In this document: positions 9,152-17,413 of the stretch, piece by piece | Position numbering within the stretch: position 1 is the first letter of the stretch | How the letters are laid out: each line of letters starts with the position of its first letter | Origin: Succinatimonas sp. UBA7265 | GTDB taxonomy: Bacteria; Pseudomonadota; Gammaproteobacteria; Enterobacterales; Succinivibrionaceae | Assembly: GCA_002473165.1 (NCBI GenBank) | Contig: DKSD01000011.1 | Location: 1,700 to 65,699, forward strand | Length of the DNA: 64,000 nt | Direction: 5' to 3' | Notes under the pieces: generated by a model | What the model was told of the DNA's origin: nothing | What the model saw: the letters and a program-made list of their open reading frames with translations, nothing else | Database searches by the model: none | Translations under genes and position numbers: made by a program

Positions 9152-9640
9152 CTAAAACAGCAGGCGCATCTGATGCCAGCTCGAGCCGCCGTGCTCTGAG
9201 GTGCTCATTCCCTCGTCTTTAAAGCCAAAGCGCGCGTAAAAAGGCAGCAGGCGCTCATGGCAGGTGAGCACGATCCCCTTGACGCCGCGCTCACGGCAAT
9301 CTGAGATGACGCGGCGCAGGAGCATTGACGCCAGCCCCCGGCCCTGGAATTTAGGCAGCGTCGCCACGGAGAAGATCATCTGCCAAGGGCCGTCGCGGCG
9401 GTGGCAGGAGGTGTCGGTGTACATGGGATCGAGCAGATCACGTTCTGTTGTGCGCGGGCCGTTGACGTGCCCTGCGATCTCTCCGTCAAGCGTGAGCACC
9501 CAGTAGCACTCAGGATAGGCAGACACACGGTTTTTGACGCTCTCATGGCTGGCCCCTTCCTCAGGCGGGAAGCACGCGTCCTCAAGCGCGCACAGCGCCT
9601 CAATATCCTCTGTTTTGGGATGGCGGATCTCTGTACCCAT
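9152..9640 (-). CDS. GNAT-family N-acetyltransferase next to the SirTM operon
   Basis: This 162-residue protein has the GNAT fold. The acetyl-CoA binding motif A is VATLPKFQGRGLASMLL, with the QGRGLA pyrophosphate loop, and a C-terminal FYARFGF motif is typical of motif B. The overall pattern resembles serotonin/arylalkylamine acetyltransferase-like bacterial enzymes. The start is 17 bp downstream of the sirtuin stop, with a GGAGGG ribosome site, so the two are probably co-transcribed. The acceptor substrate is unknown. Its position next to ADP-ribosylation genes raises the possibility that it modifies the same target, which is inference. Confidence 0.85.
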   Translation of the reverse strand: MGTEIRHPKTEDIEALCALEDACFPPEEGASHESVKNRVSAYPECYWVLTLDGEIAGHVNGPRTTERDLLDPMYTDTSCHRRDGPWQMIFSVATLPKFQGRGLASMLLRRVISDCRERGVKGIVLTCHERLLPFYARFGFKDEGMSTSEHGGSSWHQMRLLF

Positions 9641-9657
9641 TTTCCCTCCTTAAAATT

Positions 9658-10650
9658 TTACTGTTGCAGCAGGCCTAAAACCTGCGCGATCCCCGCGTTT
9701 ATGCAGACGCTGCGCGCGGCGATGCGCTCAGGGCAGCAGGCCTCGTTTAAGTTTACGCAGGCGTAGCGGGCCTTGGCATCGCGGTATGTCAGCTCCCAGA
9801 ACGGGTATTTGATGATGACCGGGGTGTTCAGCCCGACTCCGAGCTCAAGATAAAGCACCCGCCTGCCGCGCGCCTTGATTAAGAACTTAGCGTAGGCCTC
9901 GGAGGCCCGATGCCAGGCCTCATCCTCAACGAAAGTGTCATCAGAGCGCAGGTTCACGGCCGCCTCAGAGCCGTCCGGGCAGCGCGGCACGAGATCAGGA
10001 GGCAGGATCATGGTGAGTTTTCCGTCCTCAGGCACATCAAACACCCCGGCGGCGTTTTTCACAAAGCCCTGGGCCGCAAGCGCCTCATTTACCCACGCTT
10101 CGTTCCCGTACGTCTCCTGCACCTTGGGTTGTGCCTGCTGGAAGAGCCCGTAATCGCCCTGGGTGCAAAAGAGCCTGCTCTCAGCAAAGCCTGAGCGCGC
10201 AAACTGGCTGTCGACGTTCGTGGTGATCACAAAAAAGTCTTTGCCAGCTAAGAGTTTTAAGAGTTCAGGATAGACCGGCAGCGGCGCGTCCACATAGCGG
10301 TTGAAATAGATGTGCCGTGACCACCACGCCCAGCGGACGCGCTCATCGGGAAACGGGAAGAAGCCGCCTGAGTACATGTCGGTAATGCCAAAGACGCGTC
10401 TGAAATCAGAAAAATAACGCTCAAAACGCGCTCCTGAGTATTCAAGCCCGGCGGCTGTTGACACCCCGGCCCCGGCGCCGACCGCCACAGCCTCCGCTTC
10501 ATCCAGAGCCTCGCGCAGCGCCTGCACGCGCTCCGCTGTCGAGCCTTGCAACTGCGTCAGCTCATTGCCGCCGCGCCTTAAGCCTTCAAGCCCCAGGCGG
10601 ATGGTCTCGCGGTAGCCGTCGGCGCGGCGTTCAGGCAAGGAGTTTTTCAT
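9658..10650 (-). CDS. SirTM-class sirtuin, probable protein ADP-ribosyltransferase
   Basis: This 330-residue Sir2-family protein has the Rossmann loop GAGAGVSTAAG (residues 58-68) and the motif ITTNVDSQF, with Asn145 in place of the usual QN. In the segment where deacylases carry the catalytic His-Gly, it reads CTQGDYG, with Gln164 instead of His. Asn and Gln at these places are hallmarks of the macrodomain-linked SirTM class, known in Streptococcus and Staphylococcus to ADP-ribosylate a protein rather than deacylate it. The four zinc-ribbon cysteines of ordinary sirtuins are not visible; only Cys224 is in that region. The ATG at 10650 lies 17 bp inside the end of the macrodomain gene, which supports coupled translation; a longer in-frame start exists at 10719. 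No GcvH-like or LplA2 gene is adjacent, unlike the pathogen operons. Confidence 0.88.
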   Translation of the reverse strand: MKNSLPERRADGYRETIRLGLEGLRRGGNELTQLQGSTAERVQALREALDEAEAVAVGAGAGVSTAAGLEYSGARFERYFSDFRRVFGITDMYSGGFFPFPDERVRWAWWSRHIYFNRYVDAPLPVYPELLKLLAGKDFFVITTNVDSQFARSGFAESRLFCTQGDYGLFQQAQPKVQETYGNEAWVNEALAAQGFVKNAAGVFDVPEDGKLTMILPPDLVPRCPDGSEAAVNLRSDDTFVEDEAWHRASEAYAKFLIKARGRRVLYLELGVGLNTPVIIKYPFWELTYRDAKARYACVNLNEACCPERIAARSVCINAGIAQVLGLLQQ

Positions 10651-11449
10651 AAAGGCGCAGATCCTCATCTTTAAACACGTTAAACACGACGCGATCCAGA
10701 GAGCCCGGATGTTCCTCAAGCCAGCCGGTGACCGCGTTTACAGCAACGGAGGCTGCAAGAGCGTTGGGAAAGGCGAACACCCCGGTTGAGATGCAGCAGA
10801 AGACCACGCTCTTAAAGGCATGTTTGCGGCACGCTTCGAGCACGTTCAAATAACACTCGCGCAGCTGCCGCTCAAGCAGCGGCGTCACACCGGCGGCGGC
10901 GATCGGCCCTGCCACATGGATGACGTGGCGCGCCGGCAGGTTATAGCCCTTCGTAACCAGCGGCACGGCAACCGGCTGCGCGTAATCCTCGCCGTGCTCG
11001 GCGCGCAGGCGCTGCATCTGCTCCCGGCACTCAAGGCGCAGCTGCACACCGGCAAAGGTATGGATCTGGTTGTCGATGCAGCGGTGCATGGGCACGAAAC
11101 AGCCGAGCATCTGATCGTTGGCGGCGTTGACGATGGCATCGGTTTCAAGAACGGTGATGTCACCCTGCCACAGGCAGATGCGCTCCGCCTGAGAAAGCCG
11201 GCTGCCCAAGGACTCTTTGATGCAAGGCAGCGCCATGGCGTTAACTATGCCTTTCTCGCGCGCCCGCTGCCTCAGGTAATCGTCCTGGATCTTAAGCAGC
11301 CGGGGAGGCAGCGGCGCGGGCGGGCGCACGTTCACAAGCGAGCGCGCCAGCGTGCGCAGATCAAGCCCCGGCGCGATCTCAGCCGGATCTGCCCCGCGCT
11401 CTTTAGCCAGAGCATCGCAGAGAATTTTCAGGCTGCTTTCTTCATCCAC
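10631..11449 (-). CDS. zinc-type macrodomain, protein-ADP-ribose hydrolase
   Basis: This 272-residue protein removes ADP-ribose from proteins. After a helical N-terminal extension (1-85) the macrodomain shows GDITVLETDAIVNAAN (96-111), then GCFVPMHRCIDNQIH with Cys117, His122 and Cys124, the metal-binding set of the zinc-dependent macrodomains that accompany SirTM sirtuins. STGVFAFP supplies the second phosphate loop. The start is GTG 11449, preceded by GGAGG seven bases upstream. Its 3' end overlaps the sirtuin gene, giving the order macrodomain-sirtuin-GNAT. The pair would write and erase ADP-ribosylation on the same substrate. Confidence 0.9.
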   Translation of the reverse strand: MDEESSLKILCDALAKERGADPAEIAPGLDLRTLARSLVNVRPPAPLPPRLLKIQDDYLRQRAREKGIVNAMALPCIKESLGSRLSQAERICLWQGDITVLETDAIVNAANDQMLGCFVPMHRCIDNQIHTFAGVQLRLECREQMQRLRAEHGEDYAQPVAVPLVTKGYNLPARHVIHVAGPIAAAGVTPLLERQLRECYLNVLEACRKHAFKSVVFCCISTGVFAFPNALAASVAVNAVTGWLEEHPGSLDRVVFNVFKDEDLRLYEKLLA

Positions 11450-11478
11450 GGCAATGCCTCCGCTATCTGCTTAAGCTG

Positions 11479-11484
11479 ATTATA
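11479..11484 (-). promoter_or_regulatory. -10 element before the macrodomain gene
   Basis: A perfect TATAAT lies on the minus strand 29 bp upstream of the GTG start. No good -35 hexamer is seen at the right distance. It is the only promoter-like element between the XRE gene and the macrodomain gene. Confidence 0.4.
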
Positions 11485-11611
11485 GCCGCGCGGCGGGAAA
11501 CCCCTGACGCACACAGGTTTCATCCGCCGCCCGGCCAAGGTTAAGGCGCGCTGCGGGCCGAGGCGACGGCGTCATATCCCGGCCGAGGTTACGCGTCCGC
11601 CCCGGTTTTCG

Positions 11612-11860
11612 TCACCATTCCAAATCACTGCCTGGATCTTTACTCCCGCGCGGCTGGATCCTGACCTGAAGGTTCAAGGCCGCCATGATCTTAAAAAATG
11701 TCCGAAGTTTCGTGGTGTCAGGATCATTTTCAAAATTGGACACGGTTGCCTGGCGCAACCCCACGCATTCAGCCAGTTCAGCCTGCGTGATCTTTTTCTC
11801 CTGCCTCAGGAGGCACAAATAACTGCTCAGCTGCCTGGCGCTGGTGATTACCGGGTCCAT
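11612..11860 (-). CDS. small XRE/HipB-like helix-turn-helix protein
   Basis: This 82-residue protein is a Cro/C1-type regulator. The helix-turn-helix is ITQAELAECVGLRQATVSNFEND, followed by the helical core found in HipB-type antitoxins (LRTFFKIMAALNLQVRIQ). ATG 11860 has AGGGGAT upstream and was preferred to an in-frame start at 11893. No hipA-like kinase gene is next to it, so it is an orphan antitoxin-like regulator. It may repress itself through the inverted repeats at 11903-11970, and it could also influence the SirTM operon 162 bp downstream. Confidence 0.82.
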   Translation of the reverse strand: MDPVITSARQLSSYLCLLRQEKKITQAELAECVGLRQATVSNFENDPDTTKLRTFFKIMAALNLQVRIQPRGSKDPGSDLEW

Positions 11861-11897
11861 ATTAAAGATCCCCTGAAAACTCTGTAAAACCAAGAAT

Positions 11898-11970
11898 ATT
11901 ATACGCTATAACGAATTTACGGACGAATATACTCTTTAAGGTATTTCAATCTTCAAATCAGTTATAGCGT
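11898..11970 (-). promoter_or_regulatory. promoter and inverted-repeat operator of the XRE gene
   Basis: A perfect -10 box TATAAT lies at 11898-11903 (minus strand), about 38 bp upstream of the ATG. The 10-bp arm ACGCTATAAC at 11903-11912 abuts it and its exact inverse GTTATAGCGT lies at 11961-11970, 48 bp away. One arm inside the promoter spacer and one upstream is an arrangement seen with autorepressed XRE regulators; repression by this protein is inferred. Confidence 0.55.
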
Positions 11971-12015
11971 TTTAAACCGGGAATGACGGAGAGATATCTT
12001 GGCGGGGCGCTGAAA

Positions 12016-12091
12016 TGGTGCTGGAAACAGGAATCGAACCTGCGACCCCCTGGTTACGAATCAGGTGCTCTACCTACTGAGCTATTCCAGC
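12016..12091 (-). tRNA. tRNA-Thr (CGT)
   Basis: A 76-nt tRNA with encoded CCA, acceptor stem GCTGGAA/TTCCAGC and T loop TTCGATT. The anticodon loop TTCGTAA gives anticodon CGT (12056-12058), threonine. The anticodon stem is CCTGA opposite CCAGG, so the pair closing the loop is A-C rather than A-T or G-C. Confidence 0.93.
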
Positions 12092-12195
12092 ACTGACAGC
12101 GGCGCTATTGTAGCAAAAAGATTTGGCAAATTGTATACACTTTAAGCTTTCGTTAAGATCTTCTCATCTGATTTCGCTTTTGGCAGCTTTTATCC

Positions 12196-12573
12196 ATGGA
12201 TCCTTTCTCAAAAGTCTTTGCCTGCGCCTGCGCGCTGGCTGCCTGGTGGGTGATGGCGATGTACGCCTACCCTGCCCTGCCTGAAAGCGCGATGCGCGTT
12301 GCGGTGCTGGGTGCTGCAAGTGCTGTATTGCTGTGGGACGGCTGGCAGATGAACCGCGCCGGACGGCGCTATGCCGTGACGTTTACCTGGTCGCTGGCTC
12401 TGGCCTGCTGGGCCTTTTACGCCGAGGTGCATTACCTTTTGGACGGGCCGGGCGATCCGCGCATGGTTCACGCCGTTACCGTCTACAACCTCTTCAGGTA
12501 CGCCCTGCTGCTTTTCACGCTTATCATCTTGATAAAAGACCTGATATTATCGATTAAAAATTTTCGCAGCTGA
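12196..12573 (+). CDS. hypothetical small membrane protein
   Basis: I do not recognise this 125-residue protein. It is hydrophobic with about four membrane segments (near 6-26, 33-47, 62-80 and 98-119) and a Lys-rich C-terminus ending IKDLILSIKNFRS. The N-terminal MDPFSK start has no clear ribosome site, which lowers confidence. It stands alone between tRNA-Thr and the two-partner secretion genes. Confidence 0.5.
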   Translation: MDPFSKVFACACALAAWWVMAMYAYPALPESAMRVAVLGAASAVLLWDGWQMNRAGRRYAVTFTWSLALACWAFYAEVHYLLDGPGDPRMVHAVTVYNLFRYALLLFTLIILIKDLILSIKNFRS

Positions 12574-12673
12574 TTCAGCCAGATATTCTGACATCTCAGA
12601 TTTGCACGGATCTGCGGATTTTTCAAAAATCGTTTAGGCATACTGACGCCCCGTTAACCATACGAGGCATCAC

Positions 12674-14149
12674 ATGCACACGAAACAAATCTTAAAAACC
12701 GCCGCGGCAGCGGCGCTCACGGCCTGCCTGCAGGCTCAGGCGCTCGAGCTCAAAGGCGTCAATGTCACCTCCAAAGCCCCGCTCTCCAAGACGCTTATTG
12801 AAGAGAGCATCCGCCCGATGCTGGGCAAAACCATCGACGCCACCTTGCTCCAGCAGGTGCTCGATCAGGTAAACCGCACCTACCGCGAGCACGGCTACCC
12901 GACCTCGCACGCCTATATCCCCGAGCAGGTCTCAGCAAACGGCATCATTCACATCGCCGTGCTCTCGCCGCGCCTTGAGCGCATCGAACTTGAGAACCGC
13001 GCCGGGCTCAAACACGCGGCGGCTCAGCGCCTGTTTAAATCCGTGCTGGCCCAAAAGGGCAGCGCGGCCAACACTGATGAACTCAACTCCGATCTGTTAA
13101 AGCTTCAGGATCTGGGGATCTTCACCGTAAGCGGCGGCTATACCGACGGCCGCCGCGATGACGGCGCTGTGCTCACGTTAAGCGCCCTCCAGAGATCGCG
13201 CACGCCCTTTAGGATCTTCACGGACAACCACGGCACGAAGGCCGCCGGCATCTGGCGCCTGGGCGCGACCGGCGCGGTGCGCAACCTCACAGGCAACGCC
13301 GATACGCTCTCCTGGCTTGCCGCAGTCTCAGACGAAGGCCAGGCCGACGGGGCTTTGGGGTACAGCATCCCGCTCAACTCCCATCCCACAGTGCTTTCCG
13401 CCGAGCTCTCCGCGGGGCGCTATGAACTGGGCGATGACTATGAGGCCTTAGGCGCCCGCGGCCACTCGTTTTCAGGCGAACTGGCTCTTGAGGAGCCGCT
13501 GTACCGCTCCCCTGCCTTGCGCCTGAGCGTGCAAGGAAGCTTCCGCCACCGCATCCTTGAGGATCGCTTCAGCGCTTTCGATCTCACGCTCAAGAAAAAC
13601 GAGGACTCAGGCTGTGTGAAATTAAAAGGCGGCGCTTTCAGCGACACCGTAAGCTCGGACTTCTCCTTAAGCGTGCGCCGCGGCAGGCTCAGCCACCGCG
13701 ATGACTGGTATGAGGATGAGAGCGCTGATTTCACCATTGCCTCATTTGACGGCACGCTGGCCGCCGCCATCAGCAAGGAACTCTCGGCCTCGGCGGCGCT
13801 CTCGCTTCAGCACAGCGCCGATCCGCTTGAAGGCGAGAACCGCTTCGCAGGCGGCGGCGCCACCCGCGTCGCGGCCTACCGCAGCGGCCTTGCAGGCGAC
13901 AGCGGCGCCTACGCCGGGGCGAGGCTCGAATGGCGCCCGGATCGCGAGTTTGCCTTAGGCCCCAGCGCCGACTTTGCCAGAGTGGCAAACCGCGGCGGCG
14001 AGAGCGCGAGCTTAAAAGATCTCGGCGTGTTCTTTGAGTACAGCGGCAAACACTTCTTTGCAGGCTTCAACCTGCTCTCGGCGTTAAGCCCCGTCGACGG
14101 CGCCGATCGCGCCTCCGCCCTCATCACCTTTGGTTACCAGCACTCTTAA
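12674..14149 (+). CDS. TpsB-type outer-membrane transporter (ShlB/FhaC family)
   Basis: This 491-residue protein is the transporter of a two-partner secretion system. A signal peptide ends near Ala23. Two POTRA domains (about 24-170) precede a 16-strand barrel. The conserved loop-6 region reads GGGATRVAAYRSGLAGDSGAY: the LxGDxG part is kept but the signature VRGY is VAAY (residues 399-402), losing the Arg shown to be essential in FhaC. The last residues are FGYQHS, without the terminal Phe usual for barrel assembly. The ATG has GAGG six bases upstream. The partner exoprotein gene starts 10 bp after the stop. Confidence 0.85.
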   Translation: MHTKQILKTAAAAALTACLQAQALELKGVNVTSKAPLSKTLIEESIRPMLGKTIDATLLQQVLDQVNRTYREHGYPTSHAYIPEQVSANGIIHIAVLSPRLERIELENRAGLKHAAAQRLFKSVLAQKGSAANTDELNSDLLKLQDLGIFTVSGGYTDGRRDDGAVLTLSALQRSRTPFRIFTDNHGTKAAGIWRLGATGAVRNLTGNADTLSWLAAVSDEGQADGALGYSIPLNSHPTVLSAELSAGRYELGDDYEALGARGHSFSGELALEEPLYRSPALRLSVQGSFRHRILEDRFSAFDLTLKKNEDSGCVKLKGGAFSDTVSSDFSLSVRRGRLSHRDDWYEDESADFTIASFDGTLAAAISKELSASAALSLQHSADPLEGENRFAGGGATRVAAYRSGLAGDSGAYAGARLEWRPDREFALGPSADFARVANRGGESASLKDLGVFFEYSGKHFFAGFNLLSALSPVDGADRASALITFGYQHS

Positions 14150-14159
14150 GGAACAGCGT

Positions 14160-16223
14160 ATGCACAGCATCAGAATCACCTCCCTGGCCCTCTCCGTCCT
14201 CGCCTGCCTTGAAGCCGGCGCCGCCTCCCTGCCCGTGTTGCAGGAGAAGGGAGATCATATAAAAATCACTTCAGCCAATGAACGAGTCATGACCATCACC
14301 TCGTCGCAAAAGAACAACCTCATCAAATGGCGCTCCTTCGATGTCGCCAAGGATGCCCACGTCTTCTTTGACGATCGCAATTACCTGAACCTGGTAACCG
14401 GCGGCAAGAGAAGCCTCATTGATGGAACAATCGAATCTTTCGGCAACCTTTATATCGTTAACCCAGCCGGCATCCGTGCCGGGGTAAACTCCGTGATCAA
14501 CGCAGGCCGCCTTGGCCTCATCACCTCGCCGGTAAGCCAGGAAATGCTCGACGGCTTCAAGGCGCGCGGCGTCATAGAGGCTCCTCCGGGCGCAGGCCTG
14601 GGGCGCGTGCAGCTTTTAGGCGAGATCAAGGCCGAAAACCTCATCGCCGACGGCTCGCAGGTGATCATCCGCGACATCTCAAAGATCCGCTCGACCTCAG
14701 GCGATCCGTTAAACAACCGCAGCGCCGGGCGCGTGCAGCTCTCCTCCTCGTCCTCGCGTATCGACATCGGAGGGGCGACGTACGCCGGGCTTGAAAGCGA
14801 CTACGGCTTAAAAGCCCCTGAGGTGATCTCCCATGCAGGGCAAAAAGCCGTTTCCTCAAAAGACGAGTTTTTGGCCATGCAGGCTGAGGAGAGCTACTGG
14901 CTTACGGACGATCTCGACCTGGGCGTGCTTGAAAAGCCGCTCATGGACGGTGAAGCGTTCAAAGGCAGCCTTGACGGCGCGTTTAACAAGGTTGCTTTCA
15001 GCTTAAACGACACGCGCACGGACAGCGAATTGAGCATCGGGCTGTTCTCGGCTGTAAAAGGCGCGCAGATAAAGGATCTCGCGCTTGAGGGCAGCATTGC
15101 CTCGGATGCAGGCTGGAATTCGACAGCCGGCGTGCTGGCAGGGACCATAGCCTCGGGAGTGCTTGATCATGTGGAGATCCGCAATTCTGATGTCACCTGG
15201 ACGCGGCGCTCCTCAGGCCGCAGCGCCGGAGGCCTTGCCGGCACGGCATCTGGCGAGGTGACGCTAAACGCGGTATCCGCGGTGACCGGCTCCGGGCTTG
15301 CAGACGCGCTCGCAGCAGACAGCGACAGCAAGGCCGGGGCGCTGTTCGGCGCATTTTCAGGAAAACTCGACGCCTCCGGGCTCAGCTTTGCAAAGGCTGA
15401 AGGCCTTAGCGATCTCACCGGCAACGGCGCTAAGATCCCGCTTTTTTATGAAAACGAGGAGCAGGCGTTCGCCTCTTTGACTGATAAGGAGCGCTCAGGC
15501 TACGCCCTGGTATCAGGCCATTACTCGGACACGCGCTTTTATGATCGCTTCGTTGTAAAGAATTTCAAAGTTGCGGAGGGCTCATATGAGAGCTGGGCCG
15601 ATCTGGCCTCCGGCCCGGACTTTGACCCGGGGGATTATTTTGGCATCACCGAGATCCCTCAAAAATCCGATCTCTACGAGACGCACTACCGCATCACGCA
15701 GCAGCAAGATCTTGAAGAGGCGCGCGCTGACGGCGCGCTGCGCCGCCAGGTGATCTTTGAGAGCGCGGACGCGGACGGCAGCACGACGCTGAGCGCTGAG
15801 GGCGAGGCGATCGTCTGGCGCGGCGAGCGCCCGGCGCCGGAGCCGGAACCTGAGCCCGATCCGCAGCCCGAACCGGCACCGGATCCCGATCCTGCCCCGG
15901 ATCCGCAGCCCGCGCCTGATCCTGAGCCGTCACCGGACCCCGCGCCCGCTCCGTCACCGGCACCGCAGCCACACCATTACGCTGACGATCACAGCGGAGA
16001 TCATTACGCGGATCACGCAAGGCGCAGCTCCTCAGAACGGGATCCCTCGCTGCGCGATCACACGAGCCGCTACGATCTGCCGCTCATCCGGGTCTACTCA
16101 GGCAAGGCTGTGTTAAAGGCCCCGGCGCTGCGCCCTTCGCTGCTCGCTCAGGCCCGCCAGGCCGTGGCGCGGGTGTACGCGGCGCTTAACACGCTCCCCG
16201 GGCAGGAGAAACTGCCTGCCTGA
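14160..16223 (+). CDS. TpsA-type secreted exoprotein with proline-rich spacer
   Basis: This 687-residue protein is the partner of the TpsB gene. After the signal peptide (about 1-22) comes a filamentous-haemagglutinin-type TPS domain with NNLIKWRSFDV and YIVNPAGI (NPAGI at 101-105, a variant of NPNGI). The middle (about 215-430) has Gly-rich GLUG-like repeats such as LSIGLFSAVKGAQIKDLALEG, which suggest a beta-helix. Residues 558-604 are an almost pure Pro/Glu/Asp/Ala repeat, then a His/Asp-rich stretch and a basic tail. It is short for a TPS adhesin. The start at 14160 follows AAGGAA; a start 30 bp upstream would overlap tpsB and lack a signal peptide. Cargo role (adhesin or other) is unknown. 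Confidence 0.85.
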   Translation: MHSIRITSLALSVLACLEAGAASLPVLQEKGDHIKITSANERVMTITSSQKNNLIKWRSFDVAKDAHVFFDDRNYLNLVTGGKRSLIDGTIESFGNLYIVNPAGIRAGVNSVINAGRLGLITSPVSQEMLDGFKARGVIEAPPGAGLGRVQLLGEIKAENLIADGSQVIIRDISKIRSTSGDPLNNRSAGRVQLSSSSSRIDIGGATYAGLESDYGLKAPEVISHAGQKAVSSKDEFLAMQAEESYWLTDDLDLGVLEKPLMDGEAFKGSLDGAFNKVAFSLNDTRTDSELSIGLFSAVKGAQIKDLALEGSIASDAGWNSTAGVLAGTIASGVLDHVEIRNSDVTWTRRSSGRSAGGLAGTASGEVTLNAVSAVTGSGLADALAADSDSKAGALFGAFSGKLDASGLSFAKAEGLSDLTGNGAKIPLFYENEEQAFASLTDKERSGYALVSGHYSDTRFYDRFVVKNFKVAEGSYESWADLASGPDFDPGDYFGITEIPQKSDLYETHYRITQQQDLEEARADGALRRQVIFESADADGSTTLSAEGEAIVWRGERPAPEPEPEPDPQPEPAPDPDPAPDPQPAPDPEPSPDPAPAPSPAPQPHHYADDHSGDHYADHARRSSSERDPSLRDHTSRYDLPLIRVYSGKAVLKAPALRPSLLAQARQAVARVYAALNTLPGQEKLPA

Positions 16224-17252
16224 TCAGTAAGCCTTGGGAGGCGGGTTGTCTTTGTCAAAGAAGTATTTCTTGTTGTCAAAGGAGCCGCGATCCTCGGTCT
16301 TAAACGATCCGGCGTTATAGATGCTGCCGCGGTTTACCGCGGCGGCTTCGTTTTTAATGAGCACGGAGCCTGACTCAAAGATCTTAAAGCCGTTCGTGTT
16401 CTCAAAGACGCTGTGATCGGCGGCGGTAAAATCGCCTTTTACCGTCGTCACATGGCCGTTGGAGAAACTCGCCCCGCCGCCTAAAAGCAGCTGCCCGGGC
16501 TCCTCGATATTCAGGATCCCTAAATTTTGCAGCGTGCAGGTGCCCTCAAGGCTCACCCGCCCCCTGATGTCGGCGTTCTTGCGGTTTGAAAACAGCGTCG
16601 TGCCGGAAAGCGCGAGCGCGCTGCCCTCCCCCACGATGAGCCTTGAGGCATTCGACACCCGCCCGGCCCCTGAGGCCAGGATGCGCGAACCGGCCGCAAG
16701 CTCGAGCGTGCCGCGGTTTTCGATCCTCCCGCCTTTGGAGCTTATGATCGCGTTGTCAAGCACGCTGCGGGCGTTAAGCTTTAACAGCGCCGAGTATTCC
16801 AAATTTAAGAGCGCGTGCGGATAGGCCTGCAAAAGCCCCATGGAACTGAGCGTCGCCGAGCGGCTTAGCGTCGTGCGGCTGTCCTCTTTTAGATGCAGCG
16901 TCCCCTGGTTATTGAGCGCGCCCATCGGCTCTAGATTTAGCACCCCGCCTTTGGCGATGACGAGCTCGCCGCGCACGGTGATCTCCCCGCCTTTGAGCGC
17001 GCTGAGCTCCGCTCCCGCTTCAAGGCGCGCCCCGTTTTTGATGATGAGCCGCCCCTGCACCTCAAGCGGAGCATTAAGCGTCCCGGATCCCTGGTATTCT
17101 ATGCAGCGGCCGCGGCCGATCCTGCCGTTTAAGGGGGTGAGATCCTGCACGCCCTCGCAGCTTTCTGCGCACGCGGGGGCTGCGGCAAATGCCGTGAAAA
17201 ACGCGCCCGCAAGGGCCAGCGCGGTGATGGATGATTTAAAACACACGTTCAT
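16224..17252 (-). CDS. secreted repeat protein, probable beta-helix
   Basis: No family is recognised. The 342-residue protein has a signal peptide ending at ACA (about residue 29) and then short repeats of the kind NRGTLELAAGSRI, NQGTLHLKEDSRT and NAGSFKTEDRGSF, a ladder of Asn-Gly turns and hydrophobic strands typical of right-handed beta-helices in autotransporters and TPS exoproteins. No TPS domain, GLUG motif or barrel is present, so how it leaves the periplasm is unclear. Its stop codon touches the stop codon of the convergent TpsA gene with no base between. Co-location suggests a shared surface role, which is inference. Confidence 0.75.
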   Translation of the reverse strand: MNVCFKSSITALALAGAFFTAFAAAPACAESCEGVQDLTPLNGRIGRGRCIEYQGSGTLNAPLEVQGRLIIKNGARLEAGAELSALKGGEITVRGELVIAKGGVLNLEPMGALNNQGTLHLKEDSRTTLSRSATLSSMGLLQAYPHALLNLEYSALLKLNARSVLDNAIISSKGGRIENRGTLELAAGSRILASGAGRVSNASRLIVGEGSALALSGTTLFSNRKNADIRGRVSLEGTCTLQNLGILNIEEPGQLLLGGGASFSNGHVTTVKGDFTAADHSVFENTNGFKIFESGSVLIKNEAAAVNRGSIYNAGSFKTEDRGSFDNKKYFFDKDNPPPKAY

Positions 17253-17327
17253 AGCCTGATCTTAGATGAATGGGCTCCCGCCTTTTACTGCGGCGCTCAC
17301 ACAAGCGCACTTCCGCCCATACTGTAC

Positions 17328-17333
17328 TATAAT
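17328..17333 (+). promoter_or_regulatory. -10 element upstream of glk
   Basis: A perfect TATAAT lies 136 bp upstream of the glk start. No convincing -35 box accompanies it. A start here would give a leader that includes the operator-like sequence at 17414-17427. Confidence 0.35.
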
Positions 17334-17413
17334 GTCTGTATCAGTCCGCGCGCGATCTGATTTTCCGCATTTGCATGTTTCAGACCTGACCTGGATTGAT
17401 TTTCTTAACAAAA

